DNA from: Archaeoglobales archaeon
GTDB taxonomy: Archaea; Halobacteriota; Archaeoglobi; Archaeoglobales; Archaeoglobaceae
Assembly (NCBI GenBank): GCA_030055595.1
Contig: JASFYH010000010.1
Coordinates: 1 to 60,866, forward strand
Direction: 5' to 3'
Length of the DNA: 60,866 bases
Under the pieces are notes generated by a model. It did no database searches, was not told the DNA's origin, and was given only the letters and a program-made list of their open reading frames with translations. Shown piece by piece: positions 33,103 through 41,666 of this stretch; the stretch's first letter is position 1, and each line of letters starts with the position of its first letter. The translations under genes and the position numbers were made by a program.

Positions 33103-36100
33103 TCAGCTACCGATCCATTTTACCATAACCTTCGTCATGTTGGCCATGCTCAGGCTTCCTCCATCGTAAGCGTTTAGAGCTTGAATTAGCTCACTGTCGC
33201 TTATTTTCTTATCTCCGTTGCTGTCATAATTTCTCCAGACATCCCAGCTTCCGTTTTCAATTCCGAGCATCCAGTTAAGCAGTGGCTCATTTACGTCTTT
33301 TCTTATGAATGGTCCGTTGTAAACATCGAGATGCCCATAGCCCTGCAATAGAACGCAAGTGAAGTCATCGCTTCCGGTCGGGTTTACGCATGGTCCTCCG
33401 AAGCCCGGAACAAGTAGTCCGAGATTGTAGCCCCACTGGCTTACAAATGAGATCACAGGCACAGTAATCTCGCTGTAATGATCGTCGAAGTCAAATGGCA
33501 AATACGGGCAATTCTGCCAGTCCGCATACGCTGATCTGTCTAAATTGAGCCTGTTAGACCAGAATGGGTCAAACGCCGCCATGACTGCGAAGTATACGTG
33601 CGGGATCAATATCGCCCATGGATAGCTGAATGGATTTGCTGCTCCTGGGAAAACATACCACGTGGAAAGCCCAGAAAGCAGTGTTATGTTCTTTATCGGC
33701 GAAGGATTAACTATGGCGTCAACCCATATGTGCCAGTTGTTCGGTCCACCATTTGAAGGCACTTGGTAAGGAATCGCTCCCGCTTTCATTGCAGTGAGAT
33801 TTGCAGTCAGATTGTAGCTGTTCGTTCTTGTTCCAACCCTCGACATGCCGTCGAGCAGGATTAGACCCTTCAGATCTTCCTGGAATAGAGTTGCGTAGTT
33901 CTGTGCTGCGATTCCACCAAAGCTCTCTCCAGCGAGGTAGATCTTTTCTTTGCCCGAAATTTGCTTTATCTTCTCAACCGCAGTCTTAATGTCCCAGATC
34001 CAGTTCACCCAGCCCCACTCAAACATGAAAGAGAAGTCTGTCGTGTCATTTGGCACGAAGTGTGTTCTGTAGTCAATTGTGTAAACATCAAAGCCACGAT
34101 TAGCAAGGAATGGCACAAGAGCGTATTCTTCGTTTACATCGATCCAGCCATTGTCGTTCCATGAGAGATTGGCAAGCTGTTCTCCGCTCGACCATGTTCC
34201 TGGCAGTATTAGGATCACTGGTTTATCGCCTACAATGCTTTCGTTCACGACTCTCTCAATTGCGATCTTGTCGTAGCTTCCATACGGCGGTCGATCAACA
34301 GTCCAGACGTATCTCTTAAGCTCAGTCCCTCTTACAGTTTTCTCCACCGGACCAATCCAGTTCTCTTCTACAATGTCTTTGCCACTGCCAGCGAGCAAAG
34401 CATTGACCCACTGGTAGAAGTAGTAACCGCTTATATTCAAATTGTAGAATCTGTCATCCTCATAGCACTGCGGGAAGCCATAACAGCTTGGAAGGACCAT
34501 GTGCATCAAATCGAGCACGAAGAACCTAAAGAACTTGTCCTTGTGTGCCATTTTTATTTCATTGCTCAGACTCACCAGCTGTGCTCTGAAGTCTGTAGGA
34601 TCTGCTCTAAGCGTTCCAATTACGAAGTCATATTGATCCTCGTAGAGCCCGTAAATACAGCCTTCACACCTTGGCAACGAATAGTCGAGGAAGTGCAGTA
34701 AGTCCTTGTCGTTGAAGTAGCTGATCGAGTCTGCGGGGAAGTTCTGCAAGGAACCCCATCTTGCGGTTGTTACCGCCCAGTTGAATGGATTTGTTTCACT
34801 TACTCTTATTCCCGGTCCAGCGTCGTTTATGACTGTAATTGGCTTCTTGAAGATCTCATAGGCTTTGTAGTGGTGCAGAATTGAACCAAAACCTCCAGCA
34901 GAAGAGCCGGCGAGAACAACTCTGTCAAAGGTTGTCTGGTTGATCCAGCGCATTGCTACGATTGCATTAACATAGCCAACATGGTAGATCGTTTTGTTCT
35001 CAGTAGGATTGCTTGGATTTGTTATGTTGTAGTATTTAACGACTCTGTTGCCATGATGGAAGTCTCCAGTTGAGAATGGGACGAAAACCACAGTCCAATC
35101 GCGGAATGGGTTCAATGGGTTGCTGAAGTTGAATATGCCCATAGTATAGGCTGCAACAAGCTCTGTGAAGTTCAGATCGAGCTTAACCACAGTGCCACCT
35201 TCGAGCAAGGGTCTGCAAGTCAAGAAATCAACACAGGCTCCACCACCTTCAAGGTAGAAGAGGAGTTTGCTTGCATTCGCACCACTGCCCTTCTTGACCA
35301 TTATGAAACTCTGGTTTCCGTTTCCAGTCTTGCAAGGCTCCGGCAAGTCGACTTTGATCCAACCACTTCCGCTTAGATCTTCGAATTTCGGCATTGAGCT
35401 TATATTGACTGCAAACGGATCCGCATAGTATGGCACAAGGATCTCAGCATCCACTGCGGGAATTCCGTAGGGCGACAAAAGCGGGAATGTCTGCACGTAG
35501 TCGTTAAACTGCAAAATTACGCGGTGCTCAGAGGACTTCCAGTTAGGAACCTTCAGCGTTTGCACTCCTCCGCCACGGGCAAATATTGTAACGTTTATGC
35601 TCTGATCCGGAGCACCAGCGGGAATGTAGTAATCAATTCCAGTCTGGAAGGCTTGGGCATGATAGGTGGCGTTCGGAGGATACAGAACGCTCTGCTGGTC
35701 AGAATTGTTGTCGAAGATCCATATTCCTGTTGGGCCGTTCAATGACTTGTTTACATTGCAAATTCTTGGATCGCAGACTGAGACACCGTTGATCTTCAGA
35801 TCATCAGCAGTGTTAACGTAAAGCGTATCAACTTCAGTTAAGATCTCCTTGTATCTCATTATGAGCAAATTGGTGTGCTGGTCACTTCTGCTTGCATACT
35901 CCGCAATACCGCCAGGCGGTGAAACAAGGAAGCGGATCCATTGGTCGCTCCTCAGGAATGGTTCTCTGTAGAAGTGCATCGTGAGGTTGTTAGCCCTTAC
36001 GAATTCGAACTCATATCTAACTCCCGGCTTTGCGTTAAAAGGTCCCCAAGTGCCGTCGGTGATCGTGTAAGTTGCAACAGGCGTGTTGCTAAGTCTGAAG

Positions 36101-36804
36101 CCGTCCTCTCTTAGCTCGTATATGTTTAGAGTTCCAGTTTCAAGCCCGATGTTGGAGGGGAAGTAAACAAGTTTTCCCTTAAGCTCTATTTCTTTCTCAG
36201 GCAGTATGTATTTCGTGACTGGCTCCTTGCCAGTAATGAATTTGAACATCTCGACAAAGCTCTCTGCAGACGTCATGACTTCAACGTGTGTCTGATTTTG
36301 AATGTAAACGTTCGTAGCTCCTGTAACATTCGCTCCGGGCGGTCTTAAAGCGGTTGGTCTGCCAAAGATTGCGAGCGTAGTAACATTCGGAGCGGGAACA
36401 TTTGCGATGCCATCAACGAGTATGATCTTTGCAACCTTGTCTTCGTAATCTGAGTAGAATAGAGTGTAGTTGTAAACAACTCTCGTGCCCAGGGAATGAC
36501 CAATGAGCACGGGCTTACCGAGAGTTTCAGAGGTCGTATTTACTTTCTGAGAAAGCAAAGCAAGTGTTTGCGCCTGATAAGTTGGACTTACAGAATATGC
36601 GGAGCTGTCATATTCGAAAACCATTAAGCAGTCCGCTGGATAGCCATTGCTTGTGAAACGCATTGCTTGGCTTTCAAACTGCGCTCCTGAGCCAGCGCCA
36701 CCGTGGACGAAGATTACCGGTGGTGTTTTCTCTGAACATTGAGCTGAGACTACTTGAGCACTTACTAACACCAGTAATAGAAACCCTAACCACTTCGTTT
36801 TCAT
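33103..36804 (-). CDS. Secreted three-hydrolase protein with C-terminal dockerin-like EF hand
   Basis: 1233 residues. Signal peptide 1-22 (the ATG at 36804 has GGTGAG upstream; a 50-residue extension to 36954 is rejected). Module 1 (about 27-450) resembles the A. fulgidus lipase AFL: H-G-G-A-G 35-39, G102-H-S104-L-G, Asp131, His173, then a beta-barrel region. Module 2 (about 478-815) is pectinacetylesterase-like: L-E-G-G-G-A-C, G633-S-S635-A-G, Asp661, His768. Module 3 (861-1180) is another alpha/beta hydrolase: G959-E-S961-F-G, Asp985, His1158. Residues 1191-1230 contain a complete EF-hand loop (D1194 to E1205) followed by a helix, as in archaeal dockerin-like modules. First gene of the pair with the cohesin protein. 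Confidence 0.82.
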   Translation of the reverse strand: MKTKWLGFLLLVLVSAQVVSAQCSEKTPPVIFVHGGAGSGAQFESQAMRFTSNGYPADCLMVFEYDSSAYSVSPTYQAQTLALLSQKVNTTSETLGKPVLIGHSLGTRVVYNYTLFYSDYEDKVAKIILVDGIANVPAPNVTTLAIFGRPTALRPPGANVTGATNVYIQNQTHVEVMTSAESFVEMFKFITGKEPVTKYILPEKEIELKGKLVYFPSNIGLETGTLNIYELREDGFRLSNTPVATYTITDGTWGPFNAKPGVRYEFEFVRANNLTMHFYREPFLRSDQWIRFLVSPPGGIAEYASRSDQHTNLLIMRYKEILTEVDTLYVNTADDLKINGVSVCDPRICNVNKSLNGPTGIWIFDNNSDQQSVLYPPNATYHAQAFQTGIDYYIPAGAPDQSINVTIFARGGGVQTLKVPNWKSSEHRVILQFNDYVQTFPLLSPYGIPAVDAEILVPYYADPFAVNISSMPKFEDLSGSGWIKVDLPEPCKTGNGNQSFIMVKKGSGANASKLLFYLEGGGACVDFLTCRPLLEGGTVVKLDLNFTELVAAYTMGIFNFSNPLNPFRDWTVVFVPFSTGDFHHGNRVVKYYNITNPSNPTENKTIYHVGYVNAIVAMRWINQTTFDRVVLAGSSAGGFGSILHHYKAYEIFKKPITVINDAGPGIRVSETNPFNWAVTTARWGSLQNFPADSISYFNDKDLLHFLDYSLPRCEGCIYGLYEDQYDFVIGTLRADPTDFRAQLVSLSNEIKMAHKDKFFRFFVLDLMHMVLPSCYGFPQCYEDDRFYNLNISGYYFYQWVNALLAGSGKDIVEENWIGPVEKTVRGTELKRYVWTVDRPPYGSYDKIAIERVVNESIVGDKPVILILPGTWSSGEQLANLSWNDNGWIDVNEEYALVPFLANRGFDVYTIDYRTHFVPNDTTDFSFMFEWGWVNWIWDIKTAVEKIKQISGKEKIYLAGESFGGIAAQNYATLFQEDLKGLILLDGMSRVGTRTNSYNLTANLTAMKAGAIPYQVPSNGGPNNWHIWVDAIVNPSPIKNITLLSGLSTWYVFPGAANPFSYPWAILIPHVYFAVMAAFDPFWSNRLNLDRSAYADWQNCPYLPFDFDDHYSEITVPVISFVSQWGYNLGLLVPGFGGPCVNPTGSDDFTCVLLQGYGHLDVYNGPFIRKDVNEPLLNWMLGIENGSWDVWRNYDSNGDKKISDSELIQALNAYDGGSLSMANMTKVMVKWIGS

Positions 36805-36820
36805 ACTCTCACCAATTTTC

Positions 36821-36846
36821 AATTTCGAAATTTCCGATCGTCGATC
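36821..36846. promoter_or_regulatory. Two adjacent palindromes at the esterase operon promoter
   Basis: AATTTCGAAATT (36821-36832) is a perfect 12-bp palindrome and GATCG-T-CGATC (36836-36846) is a perfect 5-bp inverted repeat with a single central base. On the minus strand they lie just downstream of a TATA-like TTTAAAAG (about 36848-36858) and cover the predicted start near 36828. Together they look like an operator. Confidence 0.45.
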
Positions 36847-36958
36847 ACTTTTAAAGTATTTAAGATTTTTCATGTTAAATAACAAAATAATTTTTAGATC
36901 TGAAAAATCAGTTTTGATATAAAAATTTCGCGTAATCCGAAAAGTGCATTGCAAATTT

Positions 36959-37501
36959 TTACTTTACACCAACCCGCATTATATCGTGCTTCGTGATGAT
37001 CCCCACGATCTTCTTCCCCTCTAAAACCAAAACCGCTGGATGCTCAAGCAGTAGTTTTGAAATCTCGAAAATGCTCTCATTCGGTTTTACAGTGGGAAGA
37101 GGTTGTTCAATAACATCGCGAACCAATAAATCACTTTTTCCATCAAAAAATGCCTTAAATATTCCCCTTTCAGTCACACTACCAATGATCTTTTCTCCCT
37201 CCACCACTGGAAGCTGAGAAATACCTTTCTCGATCATGATCTTTGCGATCTTCTTAACGCTCTCGAATGGCTCCGCAATGATCACAGGGGAGTTCATAAT
37301 GTTTCTTGCCCAGTAGTTCTTACTTTCAAGCTCGTTAAGAGTATTGATTATTCTCCTTATCAAAGAAAGCTTAGGATCCAGAACTCCAGATTCGAGTTTT
37401 GCAATAAGCGACTGGCTAACACCAACAATTTCTGCAAGCTCTTTTTGAGTAATACCAAGCCTTTTTCTTCTCGCTTTAATTTCGCCAATCTCGATCATCA
37501 A
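36959..37501 (-). CDS. XRE-type helix-turn-helix regulator with paired CBS domains
   Basis: 180 residues. Residues about 6-60 are an XRE helix-turn-helix (L-G-I-T-Q-K-E-L-A-E-I-V-G-V-S-Q-S). Residues about 65-180 are two CBS domains, each with P-V-V-E-G/G-I-I-T-K-H-D patterns, likely binding an adenine-containing ligand. Last gene of the leftward operon from purA; 21 bp after TFS. It lies immediately upstream of the esterase operon, so it is a candidate regulator of it, but there is no direct evidence. Confidence 0.85.
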   Translation of the reverse strand: MMIEIGEIKARRKRLGITQKELAEIVGVSQSLIAKLESGVLDPKLSLIRRIINTLNELESKNYWARNIMNSPVIIAEPFESVKKIAKIMIEKGISQLPVVEGEKIIGSVTERGIFKAFFDGKSDLLVRDVIEQPLPTVKPNESIFEISKLLLEHPAVLVLEGKKIVGIITKHDIMRVGVK

Positions 37502-37522
37502 TAAAAGTTATATTCTTGGTAT

Positions 37523-37831
37523 TTAATTGTATTCTCTCCAAGTTTTACCGCACTTCGTGCATCTGAAAAATCTCACTTCGCTTTCGTCAGCAGCTCTCAG
37601 CTGTCTCATCCACCAAAAAGCCTCTGTGTTTCCGCAAGCTGGACAGATCGCTTTTGTTGTCGGCAAAGTCTTCACATTTTCTCCTTCGATCACCGGAATG
37701 TCTTCCTTGTTCTTTTCAGATTTAATAATGACTTTCTGATCTCCGACCTCCTTCTCGTAGCCACATTTCCTGCAGACCGCCTTGTTGCCAACGTAGATCA
37801 TCAGTTTCTTACACTTCGGACAGAATTCCAT
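37523..37831 (-). CDS. tfs: Transcription elongation factor TFS
   Basis: 102-residue archaeal TFIIS-like RNA cleavage factor. The N-terminal zinc ribbon is C-P-K-C...C-R-K-C and the C-terminal ribbon is C-P-A-C...C-T-K-C. The acidic dipeptide D-E in R-A-A-D-E-S-E is the catalytic finger that rescues arrested RNA polymerase. The start is ATG 37831 (M-E-F-C-P-K-C); six extra residues to 37849 are unlikely. It overlaps the NUDIX gene by 23 bp. Confidence 0.93.
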   Translation of the reverse strand: MEFCPKCKKLMIYVGNKAVCRKCGYEKEVGDQKVIIKSEKNKEDIPVIEGENVKTLPTTKAICPACGNTEAFWWMRQLRAADESEVRFFRCTKCGKTWREYN

Positions 37832-38222
37832 GTAGCTTCGCCTCCGCATCTTTTATCATCTTCTCATGGTCAAAAGCGAGCTTTGGAAGCTTCTTGAGGC
37901 TGAAAAGGGCTACTTCCTTAGCATCGCTCCCGCTCCTTAATTCTCCTCCTCTTGGAAGGACTATAAAGCATACTGAGACAAAATGCCCTCTCGGATCCCT
38001 CTTTGGGTCAGAATAAACCCCTAAAAGACTATGAATCCCGCCTTCAAGCCCTGTCTCTTCTTTAACTTCCCTAAGCACCGCATTTTCTACGGTTTCGCCA
38101 TACTCAACGATCCCGCCCGGGAGTGCGTAGTAATTTTTATATGGTTCATTCTTTCTTTTTATAAGCACGATCTTTCCAGCATAGGGAATTACAGCATCAA
38201 CTGTGAGCGTTATGCGGTTCAT
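37809..38222 (-). CDS. NUDIX hydrolase (ADP-ribose pyrophosphatase-like)
   Basis: 137 residues. A complete Nudix box G-G-I-V-E-Y-G-E-T...R-E-V-K-E-E-T-G-L lies at about residues 36-58. The short form with S-D-P-K-R-D-P-R-G-H is typical of archaeal ADP-ribose pyrophosphatases such as MJ1149; substrate should be confirmed. The ATG overlaps the PHP gene stop (ATGA) and the 3' end overlaps tfs. Confidence 0.9.
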   Translation of the reverse strand: MNRITLTVDAVIPYAGKIVLIKRKNEPYKNYYALPGGIVEYGETVENAVLREVKEETGLEGGIHSLLGVYSDPKRDPRGHFVSVCFIVLPRGGELRSGSDAKEVALFSLKKLPKLAFDHEKMIKDAEAKLHGILSEV

Positions 38223-38845
38223 GGGCTAAATAGCTTCGCAGTGCTCAAATACTTTTTTCTCTTTTGCTCGCTCCACTCAACTTTGCCGACGCTCTCAAGC
38301 CTGTGGGCATCGCTCCCAATTGAAACTTTAATTTTTCTTTCAGAGCATTTTATAAGAAAGTCGTCAGGAGGGCATTTGTGCGTCGAGTTAATCTCTAAGG
38401 CAACGCCATAAGCTTCAAGGGCTTCGATTAATTTTTCTTCAAGCTTCGGGTCTCTTGAAAATTCGAACATGTCGGAGAACAAATGCCCTAAAACGTCAAC
38501 ACTGTTGTTTTCTATGCATTTTATGATCCTCTCGCAGTAATTCATTGCATTCTCGTGCACAGAAGCGACTATGAAATCGAAATCGTGCATTGGCAAAAAA
38601 ACGTCTCCGCTGTGATTTATCCCGCACTCTATACCGCTATAGATCTTAATTCCATAAATAGCCTTGGCATCTTCAATTTCCATTTCCCTTCGCTTGGCTT
38701 TTATTTCATCAAGCCCAAAACCGAGCTCTATAGAGTGGTCTACTATTGCTATCGCTTTAAGCCCAAGCTCTTTTGCCTTCTTTGCGATCTCAGCAACGCT
38801 TGCTTTGCCGTCTGAGAAATTCGAGTGGATGTGCAGGTCGATCAT
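38219..38845 (-). CDS. PHP-domain phosphoesterase
   Basis: 208-residue metal-dependent PHP protein. The metal ligands appear as D-L-H-I-H-S-N-F-S-D-G, V-D-H-S, E-C-G-I-N, V-A-S-V-H, L-G-H-L and G-S-D-A-H. Such proteins hydrolyse phosphate esters, for example histidinol phosphate or 3',5'-bisphosphonucleotides. ATG at 38845 shares one base with the purA stop. No histidine genes are nearby, so the substrate is open. Confidence 0.88.
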   Translation of the reverse strand: MIDLHIHSNFSDGKASVAEIAKKAKELGLKAIAIVDHSIELGFGLDEIKAKRREMEIEDAKAIYGIKIYSGIECGINHSGDVFLPMHDFDFIVASVHENAMNYCERIIKCIENNSVDVLGHLFSDMFEFSRDPKLEEKLIEALEAYGVALEINSTHKCPPDDFLIKCSERKIKVSIGSDAHRLESVGKVEWSEQKRKKYLSTAKLFSP

Positions 38846-39855
38846 CAAAGCTTTTCTTTCCGCAAGTCGATGATCTGACTAAGCTCCGGACCAGTAGAGA
38901 TCAACGTTACGGGAACCTTTACTTCACTCTCTACCCTTTCGACAAATTCCTTTGCCTTTGCAGTAAGCTTTCCCCACTCATTCACACCATAGCACTCCTT
39001 GTCAAGTTTGTCAATGCCAGTGAGCGCGATCTGAGTTGCCCCATTGATCATTGCAGAATACCTTGCAAGCTCCCCATCCCAGTAGCCAACCCTTCTTCGT
39101 CTTCCAGTTACCGTCCCATATTCAACGATCCCAAGCCTCTCCGCTTCTTCAACTGGCATCTCGGTCGGAAATGGACCCGCTCCAACCCTCGTGGGGAAGC
39201 ACTTGAAAACTACGATGACGTCATCAACCTTCGTTGGTCCCAAGCCAACGTCGCTTGCGATTGCTGAGGCGGTTGTATCCTTGGAAGTCACATAAGGATA
39301 AGTGCCGTAGTAAAGGCTTAAAGCAAAGCCCTGGCTACCTTCAACCAGAACAAAATCACCTTTTTCGAGGGCTTTGTTGATCTCGAAAGGAACGTCTGTT
39401 AAGAAATTCTTGAGTTCAGGAATGTCTTTAGCCTGCTTGACAATTCTGTTAACTCTGTCCACATTCGCAGGTCCACAGCCACTGCCAGTCGTTCCGATCT
39501 TTCGCAGGTGATCTGCACTTCTGTCGAACTCACAGTGCTTTGGCTCGATGATAGCACATCTGTAATCAACCTTTGCACGATCCGCAACCTTCAAGATCTC
39601 AACTTCTTTCAGAAAAACCTCGGGATTAACGAGAACTCCCGCCCCTATGAGTAAGCGGGCGGGTTTGTAAACAAAACCAGACGGGATCATGCGAACTCCA
39701 AATTTTTGCCCCTGAATTTCAACAGTGTGCCCAGCATTAGGGCCAACTCCACCGCGAGCAATTATGCTCGGCTTGTCTGTATTTGCGACATGAGCCACTA
39801 TTTTCCCCTTTCCCTCGTCTCCCCAAAAGCCTCCAACGATGATCGTGGCGGGCAT
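38845..39855 (-). CDS. purA: Adenylosuccinate synthetase
   Basis: 336-residue archaeal short form (compare about 430 in bacteria). [10 protein letters not shown] at the N-terminus is the GTP-binding loop with the catalytic Asp; N-A-G-H-T-V and [10 protein letters not shown] are further signatures. It makes adenylosuccinate from IMP and Asp, committing to AMP. First gene of the overlapping operon purA-PHP-NUDIX-tfs-XRE/CBS. Confidence 0.95.
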   Translation of the reverse strand: MPATIIVGGFWGDEGKGKIVAHVANTDKPSIIARGGVGPNAGHTVEIQGQKFGVRMIPSGFVYKPARLLIGAGVLVNPEVFLKEVEILKVADRAKVDYRCAIIEPKHCEFDRSADHLRKIGTTGSGCGPANVDRVNRIVKQAKDIPELKNFLTDVPFEINKALEKGDFVLVEGSQGFALSLYYGTYPYVTSKDTTASAIASDVGLGPTKVDDVIVVFKCFPTRVGAGPFPTEMPVEEAERLGIVEYGTVTGRRRRVGYWDGELARYSAMINGATQIALTGIDKLDKECYGVNEWGKLTAKAKEFVERVESEVKVPVTLISTGPELSQIIDLRKEKL

Positions 39856-39910
39856 GTGATTAAGGAATTCGGAATTGTTTATTGATTTTTCCTTTCGCTG
39901 ACTTAAAAAA

Positions 39911-41563
39911 TTAAAGAGTTAAAAGGTAGGGGAATCCACCTTCGAGCACTCTAACTTTTTCAAAGCCCTCTCCAAGCAGAATTCTGCTTGCTTCGTAAGC
40001 CCTTAGCCCGAGAGGACATGCAACAACGATCAGCTTGTCTTTTGGCAACTCTCCAAGCCTTTTTCTCAGCTCAGGAAGTGGTATATTGACGAGCTTCGGC
40101 AGACTTATTTTGAAATTCTTTGCCTCAGCTTCATTCCTGACATCAAGGATCAGCAGATCTTCGCCTCTTTCAAGCATTTGCTTGACTTCTTCAGCTCTGA
40201 TCGCTTTAAATAGGCTGTCAAGCTTGTTCTTAGCAACATGTGCAGAGGTGATCACTGGATCCAATGCGGGGGAGTATGGTGGAGCGTAGGCAAGATCAAG
40301 GTTTTCCAAGTCATTTAAAGTCATTTTGCCAAGTATTGCAGTTGCTAATACATCTATTCGCTTATCCACATCTCCATTGCCTACAATTTGAGCACCAATA
40401 AGCCTTTGACTACGCTCGACAAAAACAAGCTTTATCCTCAAGACACCCGCTCCGGGATAGTAGTGAGTTCTGTCAAGCCCAGAGACAAGAACACTCGAAA
40501 CTCTAAAGAATTTCTTCGCATTCTCCTCGTTAAGCCCTGTTACACCGACTGTAAAGTCGAAAACCTTTAAAATTGCTGTGCCAAGGACTCCGGGGAAAGT
40601 TGAGTTTCCGCCAGTTATGTTGTCCGCAATTACTCTGCCGTGTTTGTTTGCAACGTCTCCAAAAGGTGCATAAACTCTCTCACCCGTTAGCAGATTTACG
40701 GTCTCAACGCAGTCTCCGCCAGCATAAATGCAACTATCGCCTGTCTGAAGCTTTTTGTTGACAACAATTCCACCGAATTTTCCGATGCTTAGCCCAGCGT
40801 TGCCAGCAAGCTCTGAATTTGGTCTAACTCCAGTTGCAACGACCGCAAAGTCCGCCTCAAGCTCCTTGCCCGCGTAGATCTTGAGTCCTCCGTTTTCAAC
40901 AATTTTTTCCACCTTCGTTGAAGTCAGAACCTTTACACCTTTTTCCTTCAAATGAGCTGTTAAGAGTCTGCTGATCTCAGGATCGAGCATCGTCGGAGCC
41001 AATCTGTCCAAGGCTTCGATCAGCGTGACTTCAAGTCCGAGTGTTCTTAAAGCTTCACAGGCTTCAAGCCCTATAAATCCAGCACCAATGACAACCGCCT
41101 TTTTGGCACCCTCTTTAACGAATTTAAGTATTCTCTGAGCATCTTCTGGAGTATTTAAACCCAATACTTTCTCGGAATCAATTCCGGGGATTTTTGGCTT
41201 AACGGACTTTGCTCCAGTGGCTAATACAAGGTATTCGTAGTTCAATTCGTCCTCGCTACCATTTCTTGATATTTTCAGCACTTTTCTTTGCCTGTCTATG
41301 CCTAAAGCCTTCGTTTCAGTGAGCACTTCTATATTCTTCAATCCTCTGAAAAATTCTGGATCCCTGATTGCTCCGTAGGGCGTTTTTCGAAGATCGTTTA
41401 TACCGCCAACTTTTCCCTCGACGAAGTAAGGCAAACCGCATCTGCTCATCGAAACCCATTTGCCCGCTTCCACAACGGTAATTTTCGCCTCAGGATCCTT
41501 CCTTCTTATTCTGGAAGCGGTTTTCATTCCTACCGCTCCCGCACCAATGATTACGACTTCCAT
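39911..41563 (-). CDS. CoA-disulfide reductase/NADH oxidase-type flavoprotein with C-terminal rhodanese domain
   Basis: 550 residues. FAD motif V-I-I-G-A-G-A-V-G at the N-terminus; catalytic Cys42 in [11 protein letters not shown](P) motif [11 protein letters not shown] around 157; second FAD motif Y-A-G-G-D-C around 280. Residues about 455-550 are a rhodanese domain with active Cys in V-V-A-C-P-L-G-L-R. This fusion (CoADR-Rhd/Npsr type) reduces CoA disulfides, polysulfide or CoA persulfide and fits a sulfur-metabolising anaerobe. Single gene, divergent from threonine synthase. Confidence 0.88.
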   Translation of the reverse strand: MEVVIIGAGAVGMKTASRIRRKDPEAKITVVEAGKWVSMSRCGLPYFVEGKVGGINDLRKTPYGAIRDPEFFRGLKNIEVLTETKALGIDRQRKVLKISRNGSEDELNYEYLVLATGAKSVKPKIPGIDSEKVLGLNTPEDAQRILKFVKEGAKKAVVIGAGFIGLEACEALRTLGLEVTLIEALDRLAPTMLDPEISRLLTAHLKEKGVKVLTSTKVEKIVENGGLKIYAGKELEADFAVVATGVRPNSELAGNAGLSIGKFGGIVVNKKLQTGDSCIYAGGDCVETVNLLTGERVYAPFGDVANKHGRVIADNITGGNSTFPGVLGTAILKVFDFTVGVTGLNEENAKKFFRVSSVLVSGLDRTHYYPGAGVLRIKLVFVERSQRLIGAQIVGNGDVDKRIDVLATAILGKMTLNDLENLDLAYAPPYSPALDPVITSAHVAKNKLDSLFKAIRAEEVKQMLERGEDLLILDVRNEAEAKNFKISLPKLVNIPLPELRKRLGELPKDKLIVVACPLGLRAYEASRILLGEGFEKVRVLEGGFPYLLTL

Positions 41564-41666
41564 GCTCCTTAGTTGCTTATGAAACCTTAAAACTTTCCCA
41601 GATTTTATTTTTTAGAAACTACCGACTTTGCCAACAATTTATAAATTGGGAGAGAATAGCTTTGCC

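Noticed and set aside
36893-36915. CTGAAAAATCAG near the end of the XRE/CBS gene as an operator
   Set aside because: Four-base arms around an A/T centre are too weak and are expected by chance in AT-rich DNA.
36805-36954. 50-codon N-terminal extension of the tri-hydrolase
   Set aside because: It precedes a textbook signal peptide, crosses the predicted TATA and palindromes, and the downstream ATG has a ribosome binding site.
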